A program made the position numbers and the translations under genes. Under the pieces are notes generated by a model, which saw nothing but the letters and a program-made list of their open reading frames with translations, was not told the origin of the DNA and searched no databases. A stretch of 64,000 nt of DNA from NCBI RefSeq assembly GCF_029952525.1, contig NZ_JASAOF010000001.1, forward strand, positions 674,505 to 738,504, in the 5' to 3' direction. This document shows, one piece after another, positions 7,811 to 15,342 of this stretch; within the stretch, counting starts at the first letter, position 1, and each line of letters starts with the position of its first letter. The DNA comes from Saccharopolyspora ipomoeae. GTDB taxonomy: Bacteria > Actinomycetota > Actinomycetes > Mycobacteriales > Pseudonocardiaceae.

Positions 7811-8692
7811 ATGGAATTGAAGCGTTCCACCGGTTCCCTCACCCGATTACTCGTCGCGTCGGCGGCCGTCTTCGGCCTGCTCGCGGGCAACGCGACGCTG
7901 GCGCAGGCGGTCGAACCGGCCGACGTGCACGGCCCGGACCCGACCGAGGAGAGCGTCACCGCCCCGCGCGGCCCGTTCGAGGTCGACGAGGAGTCGGTTT
8001 CCCGGCTCAGCGTCAGCGGTTTCGGCGGCGGCACGATCTACTACCCCACCGACACCACCGACGGCCTGTTCTCGGCCGTGACCATCTCCCCCGGTTTCAC
8101 CGGCACCCAGGAGACGATGGCCTGGTACGGGCCGCGATTGGCGTCCCAGGGCTTCGTGGTGTTCACGATCGACACGATCACCACCACCGACCAGCCCGAT
8201 TCCCGCGCCCGGCAGCTGCAGGCGTCGCTGGACTACCTGGTCAACGACAGCAGCGTGAAGGACATCATCGACCCGGCCCGGCTGGGCGTGATGGGCCACT
8301 CGATGGGTGGTGGCGGTTCCCTCAAGGCCGCGCTGGACAACCCGGCGCTGAAGGCCGCGATCCCGCTGACCCCGTGGCACACGACCAAGGACTTCTCCGG
8401 CGTCCAGACGCCGACGCTGATCATCGGCGCCCAGAACGACACCGTCGCACCGGTTTCCCAGCACGCCAAGCCGTTCTACGAGAGCCTGCCGGACGATCCC
8501 GGCAAGGCCTACCTGGAACTGGCCGGCGCGGGCCATCTCGCCCCGAACACCGACAACACGACGATCGCGAAGTTCAGCATCTCCTGGCTCAAGCGGTTCC
8601 TCGACGACGACACCCGCTACGACCAGTTCCTCTGCCCGCCCCCGGAGAACGACGACTCGATCTCCGACTACCAGTCCACCTGCCCGTACTGA
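7811..8692 (+). CDS. Secreted cutinase / PET-hydrolase-like alpha/beta hydrolase
   Basis: A 293-residue protein with a Sec signal (residues 1-33, cleavage near AQA). It matches Thermobifida-type cutinases along its length: SPGFTGTQE, TIDTITTTDQPDSRA, GHSMGGGGSLKA, LTPWHTTKDF, PTLIIGAQNDTVAPV and KAYLELAGAGHLAPN. The triad would be Ser164, Asp210 and His242; Met165, Trp189 and Ile205 match the aromatic-polyester cleft, while the oxyanion/aromatic-clamp Tyr of Thermobifida is Phe96 here. Cys275 and Cys291 would form the C-terminal disulfide. Family members hydrolyse cutin, triglycerides and, in several cases, polyethylene terephthalate. The gene is divergent from a TetR repressor and ends at a strong hairpin. 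Confidence 0.93.
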   Translation: MELKRSTGSLTRLLVASAAVFGLLAGNATLAQAVEPADVHGPDPTEESVTAPRGPFEVDEESVSRLSVSGFGGGTIYYPTDTTDGLFSAVTISPGFTGTQETMAWYGPRLASQGFVVFTIDTITTTDQPDSRARQLQASLDYLVNDSSVKDIIDPARLGVMGHSMGGGGSLKAALDNPALKAAIPLTPWHTTKDFSGVQTPTLIIGAQNDTVAPVSQHAKPFYESLPDDPGKAYLELAGAGHLAPNTDNTTIAKFSISWLKRFLDDDTRYDQFLCPPPENDDSISDYQSTCPY

Positions 8693-8705
8693 CGGTCCGC
8701 ACGAA

Positions 8706-8743
8706 CCACCGCGGCGCCAGCCTGGGGGTCGGCGCCGCGGTGG
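8706..8743. terminator. Hairpin after the cutinase gene
   Basis: Perfect 13-bp arms, CCACCGCGGCGCC at 8706-8718 and its complement at 8731-8743, 13 bp after the cutinase stop. A near copy follows at 8839. Confidence 0.7.
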
Positions 8744-8838
8744 CGTTCTCAGTCCCCGAGCACCGACAGCAGAGCCGCGTAAGTCCGCTCCACATGCCCT
8801 TCTTCGCTGTTCCTTCCCCGTCACGTGTCGCGGAAACA

Positions 8839-8879
8839 CCACCGCGGCGCCGGGATTGGGGGTCCGGCGCCGCGGGTGG
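8839..8879. terminator. Second copy of the hairpin, after the symporter gene
   Basis: Arms CCACCGCGGCGCCGG (8839-8853) and its complement with one inserted G (8864-8879), immediately downstream of the minus-strand symporter stop. The stem and the GGGGGTC loop segment are nearly identical to the first hairpin, suggesting duplication: one terminator for each convergent gene. Confidence 0.65.
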
Positions 8880-8880
8880 G

Positions 8881-10389
8881 TTAGGCTGGTTGGGTTGTTT
8901 TTGCTGGTAGTGGGTCTGTGTCTGGGGATTCGGGGGACTTGGTGAGCAGGGATCCGATGGCGCAGATCGCGAGGTTGAGGGCGAGACCGAGGAGACCTGC
9001 TGGGATGCCGTAGAGCTTGTCGATGTCGAAGACCGTCCAGGCTCCGGCGAGCAGGGCGCCCGCGAGCATGCCCCAGAACACCGGTCCCGCCGAGAGCCTG
9101 CGCCAGTACAGGCCCAGGATGAACGCGGGGGCGATCTGGACGATGAGCTCGAACTTGAGCACGAAGATGTTGTACAGCGTGCTCGGCGGGTTCCACGCCA
9201 GCACGAGCAGCAGGCCGATCGCCACCACACCGGCGACCTTGCCGACCATGACCTGCTTGCGCTCCGAGGAGTTCGGGGCGAGGTAGCGGCCGTAGAGGTC
9301 GCGCGAGATCACCGACGAGAAGCTCAGCAGCGCCGAGTCCGCCGTGGACACGATCGCCGCGACGACACCGCCGAAGAGCAGGATCATCAGCACGTAGAAG
9401 AACAGGTTGATGCCCGCGACCTCGTTGGCGATCATCCCGACCAGCTGCTCGGAGTCGTCCTCCGACAGGCCGGGGAACAACTTGATCCCGACGATGCCGA
9501 CGACGAACACGACACCGGTGGTGACCATCGGCATCCACGCCATGATCGCCAGCGACCGCTTGAGGGTGCGCTCGCTGCGGGCCGCGTAGATGCGCTGGAT
9601 GGCGTGCGGGTACACCGCCGCGCCGATGCCGATCATGATGATCATCGACAGCCAGTTCACCGAGTCCTCGCCGCTGGGCACGCCCAGCTTCTCCGGCTCG
9701 TTCTCGGCCAGGTAGCGCGTCACCGAACCCCAGTCACCGCCGACCAGGTACAGGGCTCCGACGAGCAGCACCGCCACGCCGACCAGCAGCGCGATGCCCT
9801 GCATGACGTCGGTGAACGCGACCGCGCGCATCCCGCCCGACCAGGAGTACACGAGCATGACGACCACGAAGGCGATCACACCGATCTGGTACGGCACCGT
9901 GTTGCCGGTCAGCCCCGAGATGCCGTGGCCCATCGCCACCAGCTGCTCCAGCAGGTAGTTCGCCAGACCCCACAGCATCAGCACCGTGACCAGCAGCGAC
10001 ACCGGGGTCGAGCCGAAGCGGTGACGCACCCAGTCGGTGGGCGTCACGAACTTCTCGCGCTTGGCGATCGCGTACAGTCTCGGCGCGAACACCAGGTACC
10101 CGGCGATCACCGCGATCATGAACGGCACCGACTGCCACCAGGTGAACCCGGACCGGTAGGCCTCCGGGGCGTAACCGACGATCGAGTTCCCGCTGTACTG
10201 CGAGGCGTAGAGGGTGAAGAACAGGGCGACGAAACCGAGACCGGAACCGCCCAGGTAGTAGCCGCGGGACGTCTTCTGATCGCCCTCCGGCTGGCCGCGG
10301 CCGGCGAAGTAGCCGATGACCAGCATGATCACCGCGTAGGCGGCGAGCACCAGGATTCCGCTGAGACCGGCGAAGCTCAGGCCGTTCAT
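8881..10389 (-). CDS. Sodium:solute symporter (SSS family)
   Basis: A 502-residue transporter with about 13 membrane helices. Family features include the N-terminal YAVIMLVIGYFAGRG, TLYASQYSGNSIVGY, YSWSGGMRAVAFTDVMQG (the SSS signature region) and VSTADSALLSFSSVISRDLY. It should import a carboxylate, amino acid or similar solute with Na+. It overlaps by 4 nt (ATGA) the small membrane protein upstream, a pairing typical of actinobacterial SSS systems. The substrate is not evident, and the neighbouring genes do not give one. Confidence 0.9.
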   Translation of the reverse strand: MNGLSFAGLSGILVLAAYAVIMLVIGYFAGRGQPEGDQKTSRGYYLGGSGLGFVALFFTLYASQYSGNSIVGYAPEAYRSGFTWWQSVPFMIAVIAGYLVFAPRLYAIAKREKFVTPTDWVRHRFGSTPVSLLVTVLMLWGLANYLLEQLVAMGHGISGLTGNTVPYQIGVIAFVVVMLVYSWSGGMRAVAFTDVMQGIALLVGVAVLLVGALYLVGGDWGSVTRYLAENEPEKLGVPSGEDSVNWLSMIIMIGIGAAVYPHAIQRIYAARSERTLKRSLAIMAWMPMVTTGVVFVVGIVGIKLFPGLSEDDSEQLVGMIANEVAGINLFFYVLMILLFGGVVAAIVSTADSALLSFSSVISRDLYGRYLAPNSSERKQVMVGKVAGVVAIGLLLVLAWNPPSTLYNIFVLKFELIVQIAPAFILGLYWRRLSAGPVFWGMLAGALLAGAWTVFDIDKLYGIPAGLLGLALNLAICAIGSLLTKSPESPDTDPLPAKTTQPA

Positions 10390-10652
10390 CGGTCACCTCC
10401 GGCTTCTTCCTCGGGCTCCTCGATGTTCCAGCGGTACAGGCACGCCCAGGTGACCAGAACCGCGAACAGCAGCGTCGACACCGCCGAGATCACGACCCAG
10501 TACGGGACTCCGAGCACCATCGGGTGCGTGGAGCCGGCGGGCAGGTAGAACGGGACGCCGACCAGCACGACCACGGCCAAGGCCACCCACAACGAGCGAA
10601 CCCGGATCGGCTCGTACCGGGGACGGTCCTGAGATCTTCGTTGATCCATCAT
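10386..10652 (-). CDS. Small membrane subunit of SSS symporter (DUF3311-like)
   Basis: A protein of about 88 residues with two hydrophobic helices (SLWVALAVVVLVGVPFYLP and VVISAVSTLLFAVLVTWACL) and an acidic C-terminus EEPEEEAGGDR. This architecture and the 4-nt overlap with the symporter gene fit the small partner proteins found with SSS transporters. Two consecutive ATGs (10652 and 10649) follow a GGAG site; either can be the start. Its role, probably in assembly or coupling, is inferred from context only. Confidence 0.75.
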   Translation of the reverse strand: MMDQRRSQDRPRYEPIRVRSLWVALAVVVLVGVPFYLPAGSTHPMVLGVPYWVVISAVSTLLFAVLVTWACLYRWNIEEPEEEAGGDR

Positions 10653-10719
10653 GGACTCCGAATCGTTCGGTTTTCCACTGCTTTTCACGCAGGATTTCTC
10701 ACCCGACCGCCGGGTCCCA

Positions 10720-10785
10720 CGATTTCAACGGAAGTCGGGTTCCTGATCTCCGTTGAAATCGGGTTCCGGGTTTCCGTTGAAATCG
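10720..10785. repeat. GATTTCAACGGAA inverted/direct repeats
   Basis: CGATTTCAACGGAA at 10720-10733 is followed by two inverted copies of its core, TCCGTTGAAATCG at 10748-10760 and 10773-10785, separated by GGGTTCC-type spacers. The element sits between two minus-strand genes and could form alternative hairpins. Confidence 0.65.
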
Positions 10786-10821
10786 CGGAACCGCCGGTGG
10801 CCGGGGGTGGTGCGGTGGTGG

Positions 10822-12027
10822 TCAGATGATGTTGTCGGCGCGCCAGCGGGAGAGCTGGTCCTCGTCGGCGCCGAGGACCTGGCCGTAGATCTCGGCGTTG
10901 TGCTCGCCGAGCTCCGGACCCAGCGAGCGGACCTCGCCCGGCGTGTCGGACAGGCGCGGAACGACGTTCTGCATCGGGAACTCGCCCAACTCGGGGTGCA
11001 TCAGCCGGACGATGGCCTGCCGGGCCGCGAAGTGCGGATCGGCGACCATGTCCTGCGCGGTGTAGACGCGACCGGCGGGAACCCCGGCCTCGTGCAGCTT
11101 GTCGAGCACGTCGTCGGCGTCGAACTGCCGCGTCCAGGCCGAGATGAGCTCGTCGAGCTCCACCTGGTTCTCGCCGCGCGCGTCGTGGGTTCCGTAGCGC
11201 TCGCCGGTGGCCAGCTCCGGTTCGCCCATCAGCTCGCAGAGCCGGGTGAACACGGTGTCGCGGTTCGCGCCGATGATGATCTCGGCGCCGTCGGCCGTCG
11301 GGTAGGCGTTGCTGGGCGCGATGCGCGGCAGCACCGACCCGGTGCGCTCCCGCCGGTACCCGGCGACCTCCCACTCCGGGATGAGCGACTCCATGAACGC
11401 CAGCACCGCCTCGTAGATCGCGGTGTCGACGACCTGGCCGCGCCCGGTGCGGTTGCGCGCGTGCAGCGCCATCACCGCGCCCAGCGCGGAGAACGTCGCC
11501 GCCAGCGAGTCGCCGACGCTCACGCCCACGCGGCTCGGCGGCCGGTCGGGCTCGCCGGTCATGTGCCGCATGCCGCCCATCGCCTCGCCGATGGCCCCGA
11601 ACCCGGCGCGCGAGGCGTAGGGACCATCCTGCCCGTAGCCGGTGACGCGCACCAGCACCAGCCCCGGGTTGATCTCCTGCAGCTCGTCGTAGCTCAGGCC
11701 CCAGCGCTCCAGCGTGCCCGGCCGGAAGTTCTCCACCAGCACGTCCGCGCTGGCCACGAGCTCGCGCAGGATGCGCTGCCCCTCGCTGGTGCGCAGGTTG
11801 GCCGTCACCGACTTCTTGTTGCGCGCGATCACCGGCCACGCCAGGGACTTGCCCTCGTGCTTGACCTGACCCCACTGCCGCATCGGGTCGCCCGCGCCCG
11901 GGTCCTCGACCTTGATGACCTCGGCGCCGAAGTCGGCCAGCAGCTGGCCGCAGAACGGGCCCGCGATGAGCGTGCCCGCCTCGATCACGCGGACGTCGGA
12001 GAGCGGACCGCTCCTGGTTGCCGTCAC
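10822..12027 (-). CDS. CaiB/BaiF-type (family III) CoA transferase
   Basis: A 401-residue protein beginning SDVRVIEAGTLIAGPFCGQL, with FGAEVIKVEDPGAGDPMR, VLVENFRPGTLERW and RVTGYGQDGPYASRAGFGAI. These are diagnostic family III CoA-transferase blocks; the Asp nucleophile is expected near GVSVGDSLAA. It would move CoA between an acyl-CoA and a free carboxylic acid. The start is GTG 12027, overlapping the GntR stop as GTGA, with AGGAGG upstream, so it is translated with the regulator. Together with the divergent HMG-CoA-lyase-family gene it suggests activation of an acid followed by retro-aldol cleavage. Confidence 0.9.
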   Translation of the reverse strand: MTATRSGPLSDVRVIEAGTLIAGPFCGQLLADFGAEVIKVEDPGAGDPMRQWGQVKHEGKSLAWPVIARNKKSVTANLRTSEGQRILRELVASADVLVENFRPGTLERWGLSYDELQEINPGLVLVRVTGYGQDGPYASRAGFGAIGEAMGGMRHMTGEPDRPPSRVGVSVGDSLAATFSALGAVMALHARNRTGRGQVVDTAIYEAVLAFMESLIPEWEVAGYRRERTGSVLPRIAPSNAYPTADGAEIIIGANRDTVFTRLCELMGEPELATGERYGTHDARGENQVELDELISAWTRQFDADDVLDKLHEAGVPAGRVYTAQDMVADPHFAARQAIVRLMHPELGEFPMQNVVPRLSDTPGEVRSLGPELGEHNAEIYGQVLGADEDQLSRWRADNII

Positions 12028-12683
12028 TGGTTGTCCTCCTCTTTCTCCTCCGGGCGCAGCAGGGTCGCCCGGGCGGCGAGCACGTGCGACTGCATGACGG
12101 CCTGCGCCCAGTCGCCGTCGCCCGCCGCGATGGCCTCCGCCAGCTCGCGGTGCTGGGTGAAGCTGCGGTGCAGCTCGGCGGTCGTGTAGCGGTGGAACGT
12201 GCGGCGCACCAGCGGAACCTCGATCACCCGCGACAGCAGCTCGGGCAGCAGCCTGCGCCCGCCCGCCTGGTGGATGAGCTGGTGGAATTCGAGGTTCAGC
12301 CGGGTGATCTCCTCGTGCGCCCCGTCGTCGTCGAGCCGGTCCAGCTGCCGCTCCATCGCGTCGCAGAGCTCGTGCAGCCGGGCGGCGTCGGCCTCGCCGC
12401 GCAGGGCGGCGTGCCGGGCCGCGTAGCTCTCCAGGACGCTGCGCAGGCCGAACATCTCCTCGAAGTCCTCGGCGCTGAGCGAGACGACCTCGGCGCCGCG
12501 GTTGGGCACCACCTGCACGAGCCCGTCGGCCTGCAGCCGGCGGATGGCCTCGCGCACCGGGGTCCGGCTCAGGCCGAAGTCCTCGGCGAGCTGCTCCTCG
12601 CGCAGCCGGGACCCGGCCGGGCGTTCGCCGTTGAGGATGTCCTCGCGAAGCGCCTGGTAGGCCCGCGCGGCGGCTTGTGACAC
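12024..12683 (-). CDS. GntR-family regulator (FadR subfamily, FCD domain)
   Basis: A 219-residue regulator. The winged helix (about residues 8-70) has AYQALREDILNGERPAGSRL and FGLSRTPVREAIRRLQADGL. The C-terminal all-helical FCD domain contains LNLEFHQLIHQAGG, where metal-binding His/Asp residues are expected. GTG 12683 is chosen because GAAAGGA lies upstream; an in-frame GTG at 12710 would put the operator inside the coding region. The two GATTGTGCACAAC boxes flanking the divergent promoters are the likely binding sites. It probably controls its own operon and the divergent lyase gene in response to a carboxylic-acid or acyl-CoA ligand. Confidence 0.9.
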   Translation of the reverse strand: MSQAAARAYQALREDILNGERPAGSRLREEQLAEDFGLSRTPVREAIRRLQADGLVQVVPNRGAEVVSLSAEDFEEMFGLRSVLESYAARHAALRGEADAARLHELCDAMERQLDRLDDDGAHEEITRLNLEFHQLIHQAGGRRLLPELLSRVIEVPLVRRTFHRYTTAELHRSFTQHRELAEAIAAGDGDWAQAVMQSHVLAARATLLRPEEKEEDNQ

Positions 12684-12700
12684 GTCCCACGTCCTTTCAA

Positions 12701-12798
12701 GATTGTGCACAACCTAGCAACCCGATTTGTTCGTGAACAGACCTTGCGCCTGGTTGTTTCGAAGTTCAGGATGGCTTCGAACTCAGATTGTGCACAAC
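12701..12798. promoter_or_regulatory. Twin GntR operators in a divergent promoter
   Basis: GATTGTGCACAAC occurs exactly at 12701-12713 and again at 12786-12798; each contains the perfect palindrome TTGTGCACAA. The first lies just upstream of the GntR start and the second just upstream of the lyase ribosome site, the usual arrangement for a local FCD-type GntR regulator. Confidence 0.75.
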
Positions 12799-12810
12799 AT
12801 GGAGGCGATC

Positions 12811-13722
12811 GTGACCGCAGCGCTGCCGTCCAGCGTCGAGATCGTGGAGGTCGGGCCGCGCGACGGCCTGCAGAACGAGAGCACTCTGCTGCCGACCGCG
12901 ACGAAGGTGGAGCTCGTCGAGCGCGCGATCGAGGCCGGGGCGCGACGCATCGAGGCCGTCTCGTTCGTGCACCCGCGGCTCGTGCCGCAGATGGCCGACG
13001 CCGAGGCCGTGATGGCCGCCGTGCCGCAGCGCGACGACGTCTCCTACTCGGGCCTGGTGCTCAACCGGAAGGGCTTCGACCGCGCGCTGGACACCGGGTT
13101 GACCGAGGTCAACGTGGTCGTCGTGGCCACCGACACCTTCAGCCGGCGCAACCAGGGCGTCACCACCGAGGAGGGGCTGCGCACCTGGGAGGACATCGCC
13201 GCCCGCGCCCACGAGGCCGGGGTCCGGCCGGTGGCCACGATCGCCGTGGCGTTCGGCTGCCCCTTCGAGGGCGCGGTGAGCAGCGATCACGTCGTGGAGC
13301 TGGCCCGCCGCATCGCCGACGCGGGGCCCTTCGAGATCGCGCTGGCCGACACCATCGGCGCCGGAGTGCCCACCCAGGTCACCGAGCTGCTCACCCGGGT
13401 CCGCGAGACCACCGGCGCCCGCCTGCGCTGCCACTTCCACAACACCCGGAACACCGGCTACGCCAACGCCTTCGCGGCCACCACCGCCGGAGTGTCCACC
13501 CTGGACTCCAGCATCGGCGGCATCGGCGGCTGCCCCTTCGCCCCCGACGCCACCGGCAACATCGCCACCGAGGACCTCCACTACCTCCTGGCGGGCATGA
13601 ACGTCCGCACGGGCCTCGACCTGGAGCACCTCTCCCGCACCGGCACCTGGATCGGCGAACAACTCGGCAAGTCCGAAGTCCCAGCCCTCCTCGGCCGAGC
13701 AGGCCCCTTCCCCCCGAACTGA
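12811..13722 (+). CDS. Hydroxymethylglutaryl-CoA lyase family protein
   Basis: A 303-residue TIM-barrel lyase. It shows VEVGPRDGLQNES (metal/active-site Asp), EAVSFVHPRLVPQMADAE, ATIAVAFGCPFEG, ALADTIGAG, CHFHNTRNTGYANAFA (metal His pair) and GIGGCPFAPDATGN with the catalytic Cys. These enzymes split HMG-CoA-like thioesters to acetyl-CoA plus a keto acid. GTG 12811 is the start: GGAGG lies at 12801-12805. It is divergent from the GntR/CoA-transferase operon, so the three genes likely form one catabolic unit that activates an acid as CoA ester and cleaves it. The true substrate (HMG-CoA, citramalyl-CoA or another) is open. Confidence 0.92.
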   Translation: MTAALPSSVEIVEVGPRDGLQNESTLLPTATKVELVERAIEAGARRIEAVSFVHPRLVPQMADAEAVMAAVPQRDDVSYSGLVLNRKGFDRALDTGLTEVNVVVVATDTFSRRNQGVTTEEGLRTWEDIAARAHEAGVRPVATIAVAFGCPFEGAVSSDHVVELARRIADAGPFEIALADTIGAGVPTQVTELLTRVRETTGARLRCHFHNTRNTGYANAFAATTAGVSTLDSSIGGIGGCPFAPDATGNIATEDLHYLLAGMNVRTGLDLEHLSRTGTWIGEQLGKSEVPALLGRAGPFPPN

Positions 13723-13729
13723 CCTCAAG

Positions 13730-13772
13730 CCGAAAACCCCGGTTCTCAACCCGTTAAGAACCCCGGCTCTCA
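13730..13772. repeat. AACCCCGGTT-type palindromic element
   Basis: Just after the lyase stop: GAAAACCCCGGTTCTCAAC followed by AAGAACCCCGGCTCTCAG, two half-palindromes of the GAAAACC family. Possibly a terminator for the lyase gene. Confidence 0.6.
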
Positions 13773-13786
13773 GTGGTCTCACCTCA

Positions 13787-13866
13787 GCAGGGGACAGTTT
13801 TTCCTCGAATCACCCCATGATCATGTCCGTTATGCCCGGACAGTTTGGACTAAAACTGTCCCCTGC
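13787..13866. repeat. MITE-like element, GGACAGTTTT inverted repeat (copy 1)
   Basis: Perfect 15-bp terminal arms GCAGGGGACAGTTTT (13787-13801) and its complement (13852-13866). The interior has AATCACCCCATGATCATG, which matches the reverse complement of the interior of the element at 40284-40353. It codes for nothing. A non-autonomous mobile element or a structured RNA element is possible. Confidence 0.7.
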
Positions 13867-13897
13867 CTGCGCTCCACCGCTACCAACCCGTTCGTCC

Positions 13898-13946
13898 GCG
13901 TCAAGAACTGCGGTTTTCATCGCGCGAAAACCGGGGTTTTCGACGC
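13898..13946. repeat. GAAAACCGGGGTTTTC palindromic element
   Basis: Imperfect 21-bp arms at 13898-13918 and 13926-13946 around a CATCGCGC-like loop. Same family as 6989, 13730 and 33109. With the two preceding repeats it fills most of the 424-bp gap 13723-14146; the rest (13950-14135) is G-rich low-complexity DNA with GGTGGCGGG/GGATCGCGG runs and no gene that I can support. Confidence 0.75.
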
Positions 13947-14146
13947 GGCCGACTCCTGCGGGATGACGGGACGACGAGGTCGCGGTGGCGGGGCGGGATG
14001 TCGATGTCGGTGGCGGGATCGCGGTGGCCGGATCGCGGTGGTGGGCTGGGTGGGGGTGTCCACGGGGGTTCTGGTGGTGGGTTCGGGGTGGGAGCGTGGT
14101 GGGGTTCGCGTGGAGCGGGTTCCGGGTCGAGGGAGGGGTGGGTGTT

Positions 14147-14680
14147 GTGCGGTACGCCGAGGGGGTTGCTGAGGGGATCTGGGGGTCCGGGGCCGAGCGG
14201 GTGGGGTACGTGCCGTCGGTGACCGTGGCGCCTGTGGTGGAGGCTTTGGTGGCCTCCGACGGGGGTGCGGACGGGGTGTCGCGGCGGGTGACTCCGCTGT
14301 CCCGCGAGGAGGAGGCCGTGGGGGTGATCGGGGCCCTGCCGCTGGCCGGGCGTTTCGGGGCTGTCGTCATGCAGGACAACGGGTTCGGGAACGCGCTCAC
14401 CGCGTTGACCACGTTCTCGCTGGCCTACCACCTGCCGCTGCTGATCTTCGCGAACACGCGGGGTGGGCTCGGCGAGTACAACTCGATGATCCACTCGATC
14501 AGCGGGCACGCGCCCGAGCTGCTGCGGACCGTCGGGGTGCCCGTGTTCGAGCTGGACCGCCGCTCGTCGCCGCAGGACTGGCACGACACCACCGCCGAGG
14601 CCGGCGTGCACGCGCGGATGACCTACCGGCCGGTCGTCGTGCTCGCCTCCTTCTGGAACACCGACGGGAAGGTCGCCTGA
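14147..14680 (+). CDS. ThDP-dependent decarboxylase, PYR (alpha) subunit, sulfopyruvate/phosphonopyruvate decarboxylase-like
   Basis: A 177-residue protein matching the alpha half of split ThDP decarboxylases such as ComD: early AEGVAEGIWGSGAERVGYVP, the catalytic-Glu region SREEEAVGVIGALPLAG, and GFGNALTALTTFSLAYHLPLL shortened here for reading. The Glu in REEEAVG is the expected ThDP N1' partner. GTG 14147 follows GGGAGGGG. It is followed, with a 1-nt overlap, by the ThDP-binding subunit; the two should form a heteromeric enzyme decarboxylating a 2-oxo acid. The substrate could be sulfopyruvate, phosphonopyruvate or an intermediate of the adjacent aromatic pathway (inference). Confidence 0.85.
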   Translation: MRYAEGVAEGIWGSGAERVGYVPSVTVAPVVEALVASDGGADGVSRRVTPLSREEEAVGVIGALPLAGRFGAVVMQDNGFGNALTALTTFSLAYHLPLLIFANTRGGLGEYNSMIHSISGHAPELLRTVGVPVFELDRRSSPQDWHDTTAEAGVHARMTYRPVVVLASFWNTDGKVA

Positions 14681-15342
14681 TGCGCCGCCTCGAAGCCCTG
14701 CAACACCTCGTCGAGCTCACCGAGAACCGCCCGGTCGTGGTGACCTGCGCGGCCACCAGCCGCGAACTCGCCTCGATCGCCGACCGCGACAACCACCTCT
14801 ACCTGCTCGACTCGATGGGCCTGGCCGGATCGGTGACGACCGGCCTGGCGATGGCCGTCGAGGAAGTTCTCATGAAAACTTCCCCACCTCACGGACCCCG
14901 TCCTCAGGGGTGGGGTCTCGTGGGGTCGGACAGTTTTCATGAAAACTTCGCACCCCCCGTCGAGAAGGTGATCGGCATCGAGGGCGACGGCTCGCTGCTG
15001 ATGAACCCGAACGTCCTGCCCACCGGCGGCTTCACGCGCCCCCGCGCGCTGCTTGTCCTGCTGGACAACCGCGCCTACGGCTCCACCGCCGGTCTGCCCA
15101 CCTACACCGGCAGCATCGACCTCGGCGCGATGGCCGAGGCCGCGGGCTGGGCGGTCGGCCGCGCCGACGACCCCGCGACGCTGCGCGCGGAGTTCACCCG
15201 CCTGCTGGCGTTGCCGGGCCCGTGCTTCCTGCACGCGCGCATCGAACCCGGCAACGCCGCCGACATCCCGAAGCTCCTGGCGGACCCGGTGATGCTCACC
15301 CACCGGTTCCAGCGCTGGCTGGCCGCAGCACTCGGATCGTGA
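14680..15342 (+). CDS. ThDP-dependent decarboxylase, PP (beta) subunit, interrupted in frame by a repeat element
   Basis: A 220-residue ThDP-binding subunit: RRLEALQHLVELTENRPVVV, LLDSMGLAGSVTTGLAMAVE, then VIGIEGDGSLLMNPN (GDG ThDP motif), LLVLLDNRAYGSTAGLPTY and a C-terminal FLHARIEPGN. Between AMAVE and KVIGIEGDG lie about 34 extra residues (EVLMKTSPPHGP...HENFAPPVE) encoded by a palindromic repeat; ThDP decarboxylases normally run directly from the Gly-rich helix to the GDG strand. The frame stays open, so the protein may still be made with a surface loop beside the active site. The 3' end overlaps the convergent MFS gene by 47 bp. Confidence 0.85.
   Translation: MRRLEALQHLVELTENRPVVVTCAATSRELASIADRDNHLYLLDSMGLAGSVTTGLAMAVEEVLMKTSPPHGPRPQGWGLVGSDSFHENFAPPVEKVIGIEGDGSLLMNPNVLPTGGFTRPRALLVLLDNRAYGSTAGLPTYTGSIDLGAMAEAAGWAVGRADDPATLRAEFTRLLALPGPCFLHARIEPGNAADIPKLLADPVMLTHRFQRWLAAALGS
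14863..14958 (+). repeat. TTTTCATGAAAA element inserted inside a coding region
   Basis: A 96-bp insert bounded by direct repeats GTCGAG at 14857-14862 and 14959-14964. Its ends carry GAAGTTCTCATGAAAACTTC and CAGTTTTCATGAAAACTTCG, with a CCCCACCTCACGG / GGGGTGGGGTC middle. Insert plus one flank is 102 bp, exactly 34 codons. Relatives lie at 21756-21797 and 63846-64000. Confidence 0.8.

Noticed and set aside
10822..12690. A single 622-residue fusion of regulator and CoA transferase
   Set aside because: The upstream part of that frame is an antisense-like Arg/Ala-rich sequence overlapping the GntR gene in another frame; a proper GTG start with AGGAGG exists at 12027.
14147..15342. Coenzyme M biosynthesis (sulfopyruvate decarboxylase ComDE)
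   Set aside because: The fold and split are similar, but no other coenzyme M genes are near and the organism is an actinomycete; only a generic 2-oxo acid decarboxylase call is justified.
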